A DNA stretch of 64,000 nucleotides from an uncultured Eubacteriales bacterium (GTDB taxonomy: Bacteria > Bacillota > Clostridia > Oscillospirales > Acutalibacteraceae), in contig CAJUDG010000005.1 of assembly GCA_910584745.1 (NCBI GenBank), forward strand, positions 62,001 through 126,000, given 5' to 3'. This document shows positions 1-8,455 of the stretch, one piece after another. The position numbers were made by a program, and so were the translations under genes. Numbering within the stretch: position 1 is the first letter of the stretch; each line of letters begins with the position of its first letter. The notes under the pieces are model-generated. The model was not told where the DNA came from. It worked only from the letters and a program-made list of their open reading frames with translations, and searched no databases.

Positions 1-278
1 GCGGCGCGTTCCTGCTGAACACCGCCCGCGGCCCGCTGATAGACGAGGCGGCTGTGGCGGAAGCGCTAAAGAGCGGCACACTGGGCGGCGCGGCCCTGGA
101 CGTGGTGAGCGTGGAGCCCATAAAATCGGACAACCCCCTTTTAAGCGCCCCCAACTGCCTTATCACCCCACACATCGCCTGGGCCGCCAAGGAATCCAGG
201 GCAAGGCTGATGGATATCGCCGTGGAGAACCTTCGGGGCTTCCTGAACGGCCGGCCGGTAAATGTTGTAAACCCATAA
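1..278 (+). CDS. D-isomer-specific 2-hydroxyacid dehydrogenase, C-terminal part (5' end outside window)
   Basis: The gene enters from the left edge with codons in phase from position 3 and stops at TAA 276-278. About 91 residues are visible. They carry the end of the Rossmann/catalytic core of NAD-dependent 2-hydroxyacid dehydrogenases: NTARGPLID, the VEP segment that normally follows the catalytic acid region, and TPHIAWA with the catalytic histidine. The family interconverts 2-keto and D-2-hydroxy acids (glycerate, phosphoglycerate or lactate types); the substrate cannot be told from this fragment. The next gene, 21 bp downstream, is a paralogue, so the two are probably co-transcribed. Confidence 0.9.
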   Translation, partial: GAFLLNTARGPLIDEAAVAEALKSGTLGGAALDVVSVEPIKSDNPLLSAPNCLITPHIAWAAKESRARLMDIAVENLRGFLNGRPVNVVNP

Positions 279-299
279 ATTTATCAGGAGGTATTTTGT

Positions 300-1253
300 A
301 TGAAAATAGTATTGGTAGAGCCCCTGGGCATAAGCCCCGAGCTGCTGGAGAGATACGCCGGGGAGATACGCGGCATGGGTCATGAGTTCGTCTCATACGC
401 CGCCAGGCCCGCGGACACGGCGGAGCTATGCTCAAGGGTCGAGGGGGCCGACGCGGTGATGGTGGCGAACCTGCCCTTCCCCAAAGAGGCGGTCGGGGCA
501 AGCGGGAACTTAAAGTATATAGATATAGCCTTCACGGGCGTGGACCATGTGGACATCGCCGCCTGTAAGGAGCGGGGGATCTCCGTGTCCAACGCCTCGG
601 GCTATTCGGACGTTGCGGTGGCCGAGCTGGCCTTTGGGCTGATGCTGGGGCTGTCCAGGAATGTCGTCCCCTGCAACCAGGCGGTGCGCAGGGCCGGGAC
701 CAAGGACGGCCTTGTGGGGACCGAGCTTTTCGGCAAGACCCTGGGCGTAGTGGGCACCGGCAAGATAGGCACCACGGTCATCCGCATCGCCCTGGCCTTC
801 GGCATGAAGGTCATTGCCTACAGCCGCACGGTAAAGCCGGAGCTTGAGGCCATGGGGGTCAGGTTCACCACCCTGCCGGAACTGATGGAGGAGAGCGATA
901 TAGTCACCCTGCACGTGCCCCAGAACGCCGCCACGAACGGCATGATAAGCCGGGAGCTTATCGGCCGGATGAAGCCCGGAGCAATGCTCATAAACACCGC
1001 CCGGGGTCCGATAGTCGACAGCGCGGCCCTTGCCGAGGCCCTGGAAAGCGGCAGGCTGAGGGGCGCCGGCATAGACGTGTTCGAGACCGAGCCGCCTATC
1101 CCCGAAGACCACCCCCTGGTCAAGGCGCCTAACACCCTTCTGACGCCACACGTGGCCTTCGCCACGGTAGAGGCCTTGGAGCGCCGGGCGGAGATAGTGT
1201 TCGGCAACCTGAAGGCCTGGCTGGCGGGCACGGTGCAGAACCGGATCTGCTGA
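300..1253 (+). CDS. D-2-hydroxyacid dehydrogenase, NAD-binding
   Basis: 317 residues, full length for the family. The ATG lies 7 bases after a strong AGGAGG. The Rossmann dinucleotide-binding loop GVVGTGKIG sits near residues 147-155. The catalytic arginine is in NTARGPIVD (around 237-245), a glutamate in ETEPP (around 263-267), and the histidine in TPHVAFA (around 283). It is cytosolic and should reduce a 2-keto acid with NAD(P)H or the reverse. It resembles phosphoglycerate/glyoxylate/hydroxypyruvate reductases, but the substrate is not resolvable by eye. It lies 21 bp behind another dehydrogenase of the same family and ends just before a strong intrinsic terminator. Confidence 0.9.
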   Translation: MKIVLVEPLGISPELLERYAGEIRGMGHEFVSYAARPADTAELCSRVEGADAVMVANLPFPKEAVGASGNLKYIDIAFTGVDHVDIAACKERGISVSNASGYSDVAVAELAFGLMLGLSRNVVPCNQAVRRAGTKDGLVGTELFGKTLGVVGTGKIGTTVIRIALAFGMKVIAYSRTVKPELEAMGVRFTTLPELMEESDIVTLHVPQNAATNGMISRELIGRMKPGAMLINTARGPIVDSAALAEALESGRLRGAGIDVFETEPPIPEDHPLVKAPNTLLTPHVAFATVEALERRAEIVFGNLKAWLAGTVQNRIC

Positions 1254-1285
1254 GCCGGCAGGACATAAGTGAATACCTGACGATG

Positions 1286-1323
1286 AACGCACTGTGCGGG
1301 AGCACAGTGCGTTTTCGCTTTTA
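1286..1323 (+). terminator. Intrinsic terminator after the dehydrogenase pair
   Basis: A perfect 12-bp stem (1286-1297 with 1302-1313) closes a GGGA tetraloop and runs into a T-rich tail (TTTCGCTTTT). It serves the rightward dehydrogenase genes; the opposite strand has no U-run for the converging AraC gene. Confidence 0.9.
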
Positions 1324-1343
1324 GCATATCAGCCTTTCGCGGG

Positions 1344-2366
1344 TCACAAATCACCGTCCGCGGGTGGAGCAGGCTCTGATCCCGGGGGGCAGGGGGTGAA
1401 CCCGGAGCGGCGCGTGCGCCCCCTGACCTCCCCCGGCCCGACCCCTACCTCCTCCAAAAACGCGCGGTAAAAGTAAGTCCTGTTCACGAACCCCAGCTTC
1501 ACGATCACCTGGGACACGCTCATGCCGGTCTCCGTGAGCAGGCGCTCCGCCTCCCGCATACAGATGCGCCGCCCAAGCCGGGAGATGCTCACGCCCAGGT
1601 GCTTCTTCACGATCCTGTTGAGATAGTCGCCGTTATAATGCAGCAGTTCAGACAGCTCCCGGCGGCCAACCCGGCCCTTATGCTCCTCCATATAGCCCAT
1701 CAGCCGGGCCAGGATGAACTCCTCAGAGCTTGAGTCTATGCGTATCCTGGAGAGGTGGTAGCTTGCCGGGTCCTCAAGCTCGCTGAAAAGGCACAGAAGC
1801 AGGGCCTGTATCCTGAAGGCGTAACCTGTGCGCCCAAGGGTGAGCTCCATCGCTATCTCGTCCAGCAGCCTTGATGCCGCCGGAGGAGAGCCCGCCTGCT
1901 TCAGGCCCGCCGTGCCGGCGAAGTCCAGGTACTCCCGCCTGAAGTCCTCTCCGGCGCCGCTGTTCTCCTCTATAAAGCTCCTGATGGCCCCGAGACGGTA
2001 CTGCCCGCCTCTGGCCCGGATTGGCACCGGCGCGAACAGACTCTCGAAAAATTCCTGCCGAAGGTTCAGGAAGACCAGGGTGCAGTCGCTCTCATAGCCC
2101 TCTCGGTGGGCGATATTGCGGTTGAGAAAGCAGGCGTCGCCGGCCTGGTATCTGAAAACGCCGTTTTCCAGGTGCTGCACCAGCTCACCGTCCAGTACAT
2201 AGACGATCTCATAGCTTGCGTGCCTGTGAAGACCCTCCCAGGAGGCGGGGCCGTACCTCTCCGTCTCAAAACCGCCCATGAAGCCGAAACGGCTGCTCCT
2301 GCCGTCTGCAATTACCATGTAGGACATCACGAAGGGAGCGTCAAGCCGCGCATTGACTGGCACCAT
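1344..2366 (-). CDS. AraC-family transcriptional regulator with N-terminal cupin domain
   Basis: 340 residues. An in-frame GTG lies 18 bases further upstream, but the ATG at 2366 is preceded at good spacing by GGAGG and is preferred. The N-terminal half has a cupin pattern (GLHRHASYEIVYVLDGEL, then FLNRNIAHREG) typical of sugar-sensing AraC regulators. The C-terminal ~100 residues hold the double helix-turn-helix (ELSELLHYNGDYLNRIVKK and VIVKLGFVNRTYFYRAF). It is divergent from the GH2 gene, so it most likely activates that gene in response to the sugar released or imported; this is inference from position. The C-terminal tail is unusually rich in Pro and Arg. Confidence 0.9.
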   Translation of the reverse strand: MVPVNARLDAPFVMSYMVIADGRSSRFGFMGGFETERYGPASWEGLHRHASYEIVYVLDGELVQHLENGVFRYQAGDACFLNRNIAHREGYESDCTLVFLNLRQEFFESLFAPVPIRARGGQYRLGAIRSFIEENSGAGEDFRREYLDFAGTAGLKQAGSPPAASRLLDEIAMELTLGRTGYAFRIQALLLCLFSELEDPASYHLSRIRIDSSSEEFILARLMGYMEEHKGRVGRRELSELLHYNGDYLNRIVKKHLGVSISRLGRRICMREAERLLTETGMSVSQVIVKLGFVNRTYFYRAFLEEVGVGPGEVRGRTRRSGFTPCPPGSEPAPPADGDL

Positions 2367-2398
2367 AATTTCGCCTCCGGTCACAGTATTTTTATATA

Positions 2399-2427
2399 AT
2401 TATACTCCTGTATCAGCCTGCCGTCAA
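2399..2427 (-). promoter_or_regulatory. Sigma-A type promoter for the AraC-family gene
   Basis: On the minus strand TTGACG and TATAAT are separated by 17 bases, about 30 bases upstream of the AraC start codon. Confidence 0.7.
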
Positions 2428-2480
2428 GCTTTTGGGTCTGTTTAGGATACGGTTTTGCCCCAAAGCAAGCCGTCAGGACA

Positions 2481-2509
2481 TTGAAGATGTTCCGATATTA
2501 TAATATAAT
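2481..2509 (+). promoter_or_regulatory. Sigma-A type promoter for the GH2 gene
   Basis: TTGAAG and TATAAT with a 17-base spacer, 33 bases before the GH2 start codon. A second TATAAT-like hexamer overlaps it five bases upstream. About 50 bases separate it from the divergent promoter of the AraC gene, leaving room for a shared operator. Confidence 0.65.
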
Positions 2510-2542
2510 AAGAGCAAATCAATCGGAAAGGACTGACGCAAT

Positions 2543-4921
2543 ATGCAAAAGATACCCTTTAATTTCGGTTGGGAGCGAACCTCGCAGGAGAACCTGTTCT
2601 GGCGGGAGCCGGACGACCTTATCCGGGTCGACCTGCCCGACGACTGTGTGCTGGACCTGCCCCGGGGCCCGGAGTCTGTGGGCGGCGCGAGAGTGGGCTT
2701 TGTGCCGGACGGCTTTGCGGCGTACATAAAGCGCTTCGACATGCCCGGGGAATGGCAGGGCAGAAGGGTGCTTCTGAATCTTGAGGGGGCCTATATGAAC
2801 GCCCAGGTGAACTTCAACAGCCACAATATAGCCCAGCATCCATACGGCTATACACCGCTGATTGTGGATCTGACCCCATACATACGCGCTGACGTGCAGA
2901 ACGAGCTTATAGTCCAGGTCAGCGGCAGCCAGCCCTCAAGCCGCTGGTATTCCGGCACGGGCATCTACCGCGGGGTGGAGCTATGGCTGGGCGGGCCCTG
3001 CTATGTTGACCCCAGGGACCTGTTTGTCACGACCCCTGCGGTCGGGGCGGACCGGGCGGAGGTACTTGTGTGCGCGGAGATCACCAACACTCTGTCTGAG
3101 AACAGGAAGGCCGCCCTTACCGTAAGGCTGGAGCGGGAGGGTAGGGTCTGCGCCCAGGGTACTGCGGACGTTGATCTGAAGCCTGAGGGCAGGACCCGCT
3201 GCGAGCTTACGGTAGAGGTCGACAGCCCGGCGCTCTGGGATGATATAACGCCGAACCTTTATAAAGCCGTCATTACCCTGGAGACAGTGGGGCAGGAGCC
3301 GGACGTGAGCACGGTGAATGTTGGCATCCGCAGGATAGAGGTGAGCGCCAAAGAGGGCTTCAAAATCAACGGCCGCAGGACTAAGCTCTACGGCGGGTGT
3401 ATCCACCACGACAACGCCATGATAGGCGCCAGGGCGATGCCAAAGGCTGAGGAGCGCAAGCTGAGGCTTCTGAAAGAGGCCGGGTACAATGCCGTGCGTA
3501 CCGCCCATAACCCGCCCTCCGAGGCGTTTCTGGACGCCTGCGACAGGCTGGGCATATTTGTAATAGACGAATTCTTCGACTGCTGGCGCACCGGCAAGAA
3601 CCGCAACGACTACCATCTCTGGTTTGAGGACTGGTGGCAGCGGGACATTGAGTTCACCATGCGCCGCGACCGCAATCACCCCTCGGTCTACTGCTGGTCC
3701 TTCGGCAACGAGATACCCGAGACAAACGGCTATAGCGGCTGCGAATACTGGACGAAGCTCCAGGCTGACTTTATCCGCAGACTGGACAACAGCCGGCTTG
3801 TCACCTGCGGCGGGATGTTCATGCCAAAGTGCATAACAGTGAACGGCGCTCTTGGCGGGCCTCCCCAGAAACCGGACCTCTATGTAAGCGATGAGGAGCA
3901 TTTGCGCCTGTTCAAGAGCATGATAAGCAGCCTGGACATAGTTTCCATAAACTATCAATACCAGAATTACGAGAGGTTCCACGAGCTCTTTCCGGACATG
4001 CCCCTTCAGGGCACCGAGACCAAGGGCAGCGTGTCCTGGGGCAACTGGATGGCGGTGAAGAACAACGACCACGTCATCGGCGATTTCATCTGGACCTGCA
4101 TTGACAACCTGGGCGAGGCCGGGGCCGGGCGCTCCTTCTATGACCCGAACGAGATGGCAGAGGTCACAAGCCTTATGGCCGGATGGCCCTGGCTCAGCTG
4201 CTTCCAGGGGGATCTGGCCCTGGACGGCGAGTGGCTTCCAAGGGCCTACTACCGCAATGTGATCTGGGGCAACGACAGGGGAGTACATCTGTTTGTGAAC
4301 CACCCGGAGCACGCCGGGCAGCCCCAGTACGGTACCGGCTGGCACTGGAACGATGTGCTGCCGTGCTGGACCTACCCGGAGAGCTATGCGGGCCGCCCGG
4401 TAGATATCGAGGCCTATGCCGACTGCGATGAGGTGGAGTTCTTCGTAAACGGCGCGTCGTGCGCTAAGGTAAGGCCCAATGAGATGATAGCAAAGGCAAG
4501 CGTTACATACCAGCCCGGAGAGCTCAGAGCCATTGCGTACAGAGACGGTAAAGCCGTGGCGGAGGATGCCCTTCAGACCGCCGGGCCGGTCTCCCAGGTG
4601 ATACTTGCGCCGGAGCGCACAGAGCTGTCCGCCGACGGCATGGACCTGTGCTATGTGTCCGTTACCCTGGCCGATGAAGCCGGCCGGAGGGTCTACGGCG
4701 GGGACATGGAGCTAAGCGCCGCTGTAAGCGGGCCGGGCGTCCTTTTGGGCTTCGGCTTCAACAATCCCTGCACAGCCGAGAGCTTTGGCACCGGCCGGCG
4801 CATGACCTGGAACGGCCGGGCCATGATAGTGCTTCGGGCCGGGCAGGAGGCTGGCGATATAGAGCTGACGGTGTCCGGAGAAGGAGTTCCGGCGGCCGGA
4901 GTAAGCGTAAGCGTAAGGTAA
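2543..4921 (+). CDS. Glycoside hydrolase family 2 protein (beta-galactosidase/beta-mannosidase-like)
   Basis: 792 residues, no signal peptide, so probably cytosolic. Domain order is an N-terminal galactose-binding-like domain (about 1-170, with the SSRWYSGTGIYRGVELW segment that is a GH2 hallmark), an Ig-like domain (about 175-265), a TIM barrel (about 270-570) and C-terminal beta domains of the DUF4982/GH2_C5 type. The likely acid/base is Glu390 in SFGNEIPE and the likely nucleophile Glu492 in QGTETKG. The ribosome site is GGAAAGGA. This architecture occurs in many gut Firmicutes and acts on beta-galactosides, beta-glucuronides or related substrates; specificity is not decided here. The divergent AraC gene is the probable regulator. 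Confidence 0.9.
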   Translation: MQKIPFNFGWERTSQENLFWREPDDLIRVDLPDDCVLDLPRGPESVGGARVGFVPDGFAAYIKRFDMPGEWQGRRVLLNLEGAYMNAQVNFNSHNIAQHPYGYTPLIVDLTPYIRADVQNELIVQVSGSQPSSRWYSGTGIYRGVELWLGGPCYVDPRDLFVTTPAVGADRAEVLVCAEITNTLSENRKAALTVRLEREGRVCAQGTADVDLKPEGRTRCELTVEVDSPALWDDITPNLYKAVITLETVGQEPDVSTVNVGIRRIEVSAKEGFKINGRRTKLYGGCIHHDNAMIGARAMPKAEERKLRLLKEAGYNAVRTAHNPPSEAFLDACDRLGIFVIDEFFDCWRTGKNRNDYHLWFEDWWQRDIEFTMRRDRNHPSVYCWSFGNEIPETNGYSGCEYWTKLQADFIRRLDNSRLVTCGGMFMPKCITVNGALGGPPQKPDLYVSDEEHLRLFKSMISSLDIVSINYQYQNYERFHELFPDMPLQGTETKGSVSWGNWMAVKNNDHVIGDFIWTCIDNLGEAGAGRSFYDPNEMAEVTSLMAGWPWLSCFQGDLALDGEWLPRAYYRNVIWGNDRGVHLFVNHPEHAGQPQYGTGWHWNDVLPCWTYPESYAGRPVDIEAYADCDEVEFFVNGASCAKVRPNEMIAKASVTYQPGELRAIAYRDGKAVAEDALQTAGPVSQVILAPERTELSADGMDLCYVSVTLADEAGRRVYGGDMELSAAVSGPGVLLGFGFNNPCTAESFGTGRRMTWNGRAMIVLRAGQEAGDIELTVSGEGVPAAGVSVSVR

Positions 4922-4927
4922 AGCTGT

Positions 4928-4972
4928 GATAAAAGATTATCCCCCGGTTTCCCCGGGGGATAATCTTTTATC
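4928..4972. terminator. Bidirectional terminator between convergent GH2 and GH5 genes
   Basis: A 20-bp perfect inverted repeat (4928-4947 with 4953-4972) around a 5-base loop. The A/T-rich outer stem supplies U-rich 3' ends on both strands, so it can stop transcription from either side. Confidence 0.9.
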
Positions 4973-5006
4973 GAAACATCAATAAGGGATTCACGTCCTG
5001 ACCTGT

Positions 5007-6587
5007 CTATTCAAAGACTATCCTCTCAAGCAGGCATTCGCCGGAGCTTCCGGCCACGCGTATCACCGTCTCAGCGGCGGGCCGCAGGGGCAGCGGGCCC
5101 TCTCCCGGGGACACCTTGCCCAGGCTCCTGCCGTCCTGGAACACCTCCGCCTGCCCGCCGGAGCCCTCGCAGAACTCCACTGATACGCCGCTGCCCTCCT
5201 TCGCGGCGAAGAAGGTGTACTCGGCGTACTCCCCGGGGGAAAGGCTCAGCTTAAAGGCGTCCCAGCGGCAGTCAAAGCCGAAGCGCTTTTCGGGCATGGC
5301 CTCCGGCTCCAGGATCTTCATGCCCGAGCCCCTGCGGTAGCCGCTGACCCCGTCGGTCCGGCAGGACCCGAGGCAGCCGTTCTGGTCGAAATCCGTGGCC
5401 CGCACCGAGCAGCCCGGCTCCCTGCGGACGCTGGCGCTGACTGCTGGGTTTTCCCGGCAGTTCTCTATGAGCATATTATCGAGGTACTCCTCCAGCATGG
5501 CCTGGGCCTCCTCATAGGAGGGGCGCTCCCCGCCGCTGGTATAGGCGGTGAACTTCTCCCAGCCCTTCGGCATGTTCACCGAGTATGGGGAGTTCCCGCA
5601 GTCCATCTTCTTCCAGGGCCAGACGTTATAGCCCACCCCCAGCTTCGCCCCCAGCGGGTACAGGGCCGCGAACCACTCCGGGGTGTTCTCGCCGCTCTCC
5701 CCAAGCCAGAGGGGCTTGTCCCAGCGCTCTGACAGCTCCAGGAACTCCCGGTACGCGCCAATATCCGGCATGACGGCGTAGCGGTGGAAGTGGATCACCA
5801 TATTGCCGTCATAGTCCATGCAGAATACCGACGGGTCCGTGGCCCAGCTGCCCCCTTCTATTGAGAGCATATGCTTCTGGTCGTGCCTGCGTATCTCTGC
5901 TATTGCCTCTATGTAGAAGTCCCGCAGCCTTGGCAGAAGGTACTGGCAGGGCCTGCGGCCGTCGTCCGGGCGCAGGGGTTCGTTTAACAGGTCATAGCCC
6001 CCGACTATCCACCGGTCCCTATAGCGCCTGGCCAGCTCCCCCCACAGGGCCAGGGCCTTGTCCCAGCTGTCCCTGTCAGTGAAAAGCCTGGGGAAGTCGT
6101 CCACGCAGTCGTCGATATTGGCCCCGGTCTGGCCGCCCGGCGCCCCGTGCAGGTCCAAAAAAGCGTATATCCCCGCCTCCTGGCACCAGTCCAGCAGCCG
6201 GTCCAGCAGCCGGAAGCCATCCTCCTTCCAATGTATGCCCGGCTCGTCCTCCATGAGCACCCGCCAGCCGATGGGCACCCGCACGGAGTTATAGCCCAGC
6301 TCCGCCATGCGCAGGATATCCTCCCGGCGCACATAATTCTCTCTAAAGCGCGGCCAGAAGCCCTCGGCGTACCGGCTGCCGGCCAGCTCCCGCACCACCT
6401 GCTCCAGCTTCCGGGGCCGGTCGCCCATGGGTCCGGCCTTCCACATATACCCCTCGCAGAGCAGCCAGTTGCCAAGCCCCCATCCCGAAAGGATGATGGG
6501 CTCGCCTTTTCCGTTGACGATCTCACGGCCTTTGGCCTGTAAAAATCCGCTGACGCGTGCTGGGGAGAGTTTTTCGTTGGTATTCAT
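5007..6587 (-). CDS. Glycoside hydrolase family 5-like protein with C-terminal beta domain
   Basis: 526 residues beginning at an ATG behind CAGGAGG. Residues about 15-370 form a cellulase-type (beta/alpha)8 barrel: SVRVPIGWR, then the acid/base Glu203 in LLNEPL, and the nucleophile Glu297 in LWLGESGEN, the usual GH5 spacing. Residues about 400-526 look like a CBM6-type beta-sandwich (EYAEYTFFAAKEG, then a terminal LLERIVFE). There is no signal peptide, so it probably works on imported oligosaccharides. GH5 covers beta-1,4-glucan, mannan and other beta-glycan activities; the subfamily cannot be assigned by eye. It is a single gene convergent to the GH2 gene. Confidence 0.88.
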   Translation of the reverse strand: MNTNEKLSPARVSGFLQAKGREIVNGKGEPIILSGWGLGNWLLCEGYMWKAGPMGDRPRKLEQVVRELAGSRYAEGFWPRFRENYVRREDILRMAELGYNSVRVPIGWRVLMEDEPGIHWKEDGFRLLDRLLDWCQEAGIYAFLDLHGAPGGQTGANIDDCVDDFPRLFTDRDSWDKALALWGELARRYRDRWIVGGYDLLNEPLRPDDGRRPCQYLLPRLRDFYIEAIAEIRRHDQKHMLSIEGGSWATDPSVFCMDYDGNMVIHFHRYAVMPDIGAYREFLELSERWDKPLWLGESGENTPEWFAALYPLGAKLGVGYNVWPWKKMDCGNSPYSVNMPKGWEKFTAYTSGGERPSYEEAQAMLEEYLDNMLIENCRENPAVSASVRREPGCSVRATDFDQNGCLGSCRTDGVSGYRRGSGMKILEPEAMPEKRFGFDCRWDAFKLSLSPGEYAEYTFFAAKEGSGVSVEFCEGSGGQAEVFQDGRSLGKVSPGEGPLPLRPAAETVIRVAGSSGECLLERIVFE

Positions 6588-6606
6588 TTTTGTCCTCCTG
6601 TTTCTC

Positions 6607-6640
6607 CAAGACCGACAGCTTTTGCCGAAAGCCGTCGGAT
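6607..6640 (-). other. Hairpin between the degV remnant and GH5
   Basis: An 11-bp stem (6612-6622 with 6628-6638, one G-U pair in RNA) with a 5-base loop lies in the 5' leader of GH5, reading leftward. It has no U-run. It could be a leader structure or a relic of degV termination; the role is unknown. Confidence 0.3.
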
Positions 6641-6697
6641 AGGGTGAATTTTGTGCATTGATGCCGCAGACGTTACGCGGTTTCTAAGCCCCTGGCC

Positions 6698-7320
6698 TCA
6701 CCACGCTCTATCCTGTCCGGGCGCCTGGAAAAAAGAAACAGCGTCGTCATCCCTTTTCATAAACAACAGACCGAAAGAGCCCGGGCCGCAGTTGCTGGCG
6801 ATAGCAGAAGTGGCCTTTTGCAGATATACCCGCTCAAACGGGCAATACTGCTGTACAAGATCCTGGATATACTTGAGCTTTTTTTCGTCCATTCCGGAGT
6901 ATGTGATGAACAGGATGCGGCGGTCAATGTTTCGGGTGTCCAAAAGCAGCTGACGGACATAGCTTTTCGCCACACGCGGAAACCCGCCCATTTTTATGCC
7001 GCCGACTACAAGCCTGGACTTTCTTAGCTTAAGGACCAGATGCAGCAGCAGCGAATCGCAGAGGATCTGTATCTGCTTGGAGATGCGTCCGGCCTGGTGC
7101 AGCATATGGGTGTCGTTCATCGTGACATTTTCAAAGGATCTTGCCGCCTCACAGGCATTCTGATACCCCACGCTCACATGCTTTGCCATGGTTATGTGGA
7201 TTACATTTTGGGCCTCTGTCAGCTTTTCGGCAAAAAACCGTTCGTAATCCTCCACCTCAGGGGCCTGGGAATACCCTTCCCTGCCTTCCGCGATATGCAT
7301 CAGCAGTTCATCAGCTCCTG
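6698..7320 (-). pseudogene. DegV-family fatty-acid-binding protein, N-terminally truncated
   Basis: The reading frame keeps the middle and C-terminal parts of a DegV-family protein: GADELLMHIAEGREGYSQAP, NVIHITMAKHVSVGYQNACEAA, NVTMNDTHMLHQAG and the closing CGPGSFGLLF. DegV proteins bind fatty acids and, as FakB, present them to the fatty acid kinase FakA. The normal N-terminus, with the first beta strand and the D-S/T-xx-D motif, is missing. Upstream, the frame runs into sequence that in another phase encodes a different protein (see 7311-7418). The gene therefore looks decapitated by a recombination event near 7313-7335. An open frame continues to 7495 but that extension does not look like DegV. 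Confidence 0.75.
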
Positions 7321-7418
7321 TCACGCCATGCGTTGATAGCCGCAAAGCATATGACGGTCTTGCAATAGTCGTTGAAAGTATACATGATGTGTTCTCTGTA
7401 TGCTTCTGTGTAAGGCAT
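7311..7418 (-). pseudogene. 35-codon remnant of a mobile-element sigma-70-like gene
   Basis: An ATG at 7418, preceded by AGAAAGGGGG, opens a 35-residue frame starting MPYTEAYREHIMYTFNDYCK and ending INAWRDRS before TGA. From memory this matches the conserved start of small sigma-70-like proteins carried by integrative elements of Clostridia, which normally continue for over 100 residues. Here it is cut exactly where DegV coding sequence begins in another frame. It was too short to count as a conventional gene, and is read as the scar of a lost integrative element. Recognition is from memory of the family, not from a search. Confidence 0.55.
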
Positions 7419-7546
7419 AGATGATTCCCCCTTTCTCCCACATGGGGTGGTGCATGATTGGCAGTTACATTTTTATAATTCAGAGGGGGCAACACTTTAG
7501 GTTGCCACTCTTTGAATATCTTTTATCTTTCAGACCAAATAAAGAT

Positions 7547-8068
7547 CTATTTGTTTAGATATTGCAAAATCGGCTCTATATACTTTTTGCCCGAAATATC
7601 ATAAGACGAAGAAATCATTTTTATCATTATTTCTTCCGCTTCTGTCTTATCTTTTTTTGCTTTAAGTGTTTTTACAAACATTTTCATCATCAGCTTAGAC
7701 GGAGTAGGCATTTTTTCATAATTGAATCCGCCTGGACAATAAAATATTTTTACCTTTTTCTGCTCTGACTCGTTGAAATTCCGTTTGAGGGCTACGTCAA
7801 TTTCCGGGTTGTCTATCGGGCTTCCTCCAACGCAAAATGCAACAAGCTTCTTATCTGCCCATTTATCTATATTTCCCTTAAACCAACTAATTTTACTGAT
7901 ACTGCCCGCACAAGCCCAAGCTCCAAAAATAATTGCTTCATATGCGGCCAAATCTTTCTTTTTTGCGGCTGATAATTCAAGGCAATCAGCCCCGGTTGCT
8001 TCCGCTATCCATTCAGCATAGCGTTTTGTAAACCCTGTTTGTGAATTGTAAATTACGATTGTTTTCAT
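7547..8068 (-). CDS. Flavodoxin-domain protein
   Basis: 173 residues, full length for the small flavodoxin-domain family. The N-terminus MKTIVIYNSQTGFTKRYAEWIA is the FMN-phosphate-binding loop (T/S-x-T-G-x-T type), and FGAWACAGSISKISWF corresponds to the 60s loop. It should bind FMN and act as an electron carrier or a protoporphyrinogen-oxidase-type (HemG-like) flavodoxin. It is the last gene of a three-gene leftward operon with an FMN-binding protein and a MarR regulator. The base composition is far more AT-rich than the surroundings, which suggests acquisition from a low-GC donor. Confidence 0.85.
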   Translation of the reverse strand: MKTIVIYNSQTGFTKRYAEWIAEATGADCLELSAAKKKDLAAYEAIIFGAWACAGSISKISWFKGNIDKWADKKLVAFCVGGSPIDNPEIDVALKRNFNESEQKKVKIFYCPGGFNYEKMPTPSKLMMKMFVKTLKAKKDKTEAEEIMIKMISSSYDISGKKYIEPILQYLNK

Positions 8069-8086
8069 CTGCCTAAATCTCCCTCT

Positions 8087-8455
8087 TTAATTTTCTAGTG
8101 CGTTCTCAACCGCTTTTAAGATACATTTACTACTTACCGTAGCTCCCGATACTGCGTCTATCTTTAATGACTGTTCTTCCATTACATCATTGACTATACT
8201 TTCTGCTGTACTCCCCAGCCCATTATCGTGTTGCAGGATTGTAATATTGGTAATCCGATGATTGCTAACTGATACCTCAACTTTCACATGGACGGGGGTA
8301 ATCGAATATTCACCTATATAATTCCCGTCTTGAACATTTGATAAGTCGGGCATAGATACAGAAATATTCTGAACATTCCTAACCATATTTCCTGCAATAA
8401 GCAAAAATGCAACAACAAAGAATATTATCAGCAGCACCTTTTTACTTTTTTTCAT
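8087..8455 (-). CDS. Membrane-anchored FMN-binding-domain protein
   Basis: 122 residues. An N-terminal membrane segment (about 5-25) is followed by an extracytoplasmic FMN-binding domain (PF04205 type) with YIGEYSITPVHVKVEVSV and the flavinylation-type motif DAVSGATVSS. In this family ApbE attaches FMN covalently to the threonine of SGAT. The protein likely takes part in extracytoplasmic electron transfer. Its start overlaps the end of the upstream MarR gene by 14 bases, and the flavodoxin gene follows after 18 bases, so all three are one transcript. Strongly AT-rich. Confidence 0.85.
   Translation of the reverse strand: MKKSKKVLLIIFFVVAFLLIAGNMVRNVQNISVSMPDLSNVQDGNYIGEYSITPVHVKVEVSVSNHRITNITILQHDNGLGSTAESIVNDVMEEQSLKIDAVSGATVSSKCILKAVENALEN

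Noticed and set aside
2981..4345. Open frame of 454 codons on the minus strand across the GH2 gene
   Set aside because: It mirrors the GH2 codons, shows no family motif or ribosome site, and the GH2 reading is full length with both catalytic glutamates.
6607..6640. Intrinsic terminator of the degV remnant
   Set aside because: The hairpin has no U-run in either direction, so it was listed only as a hairpin of unknown role.
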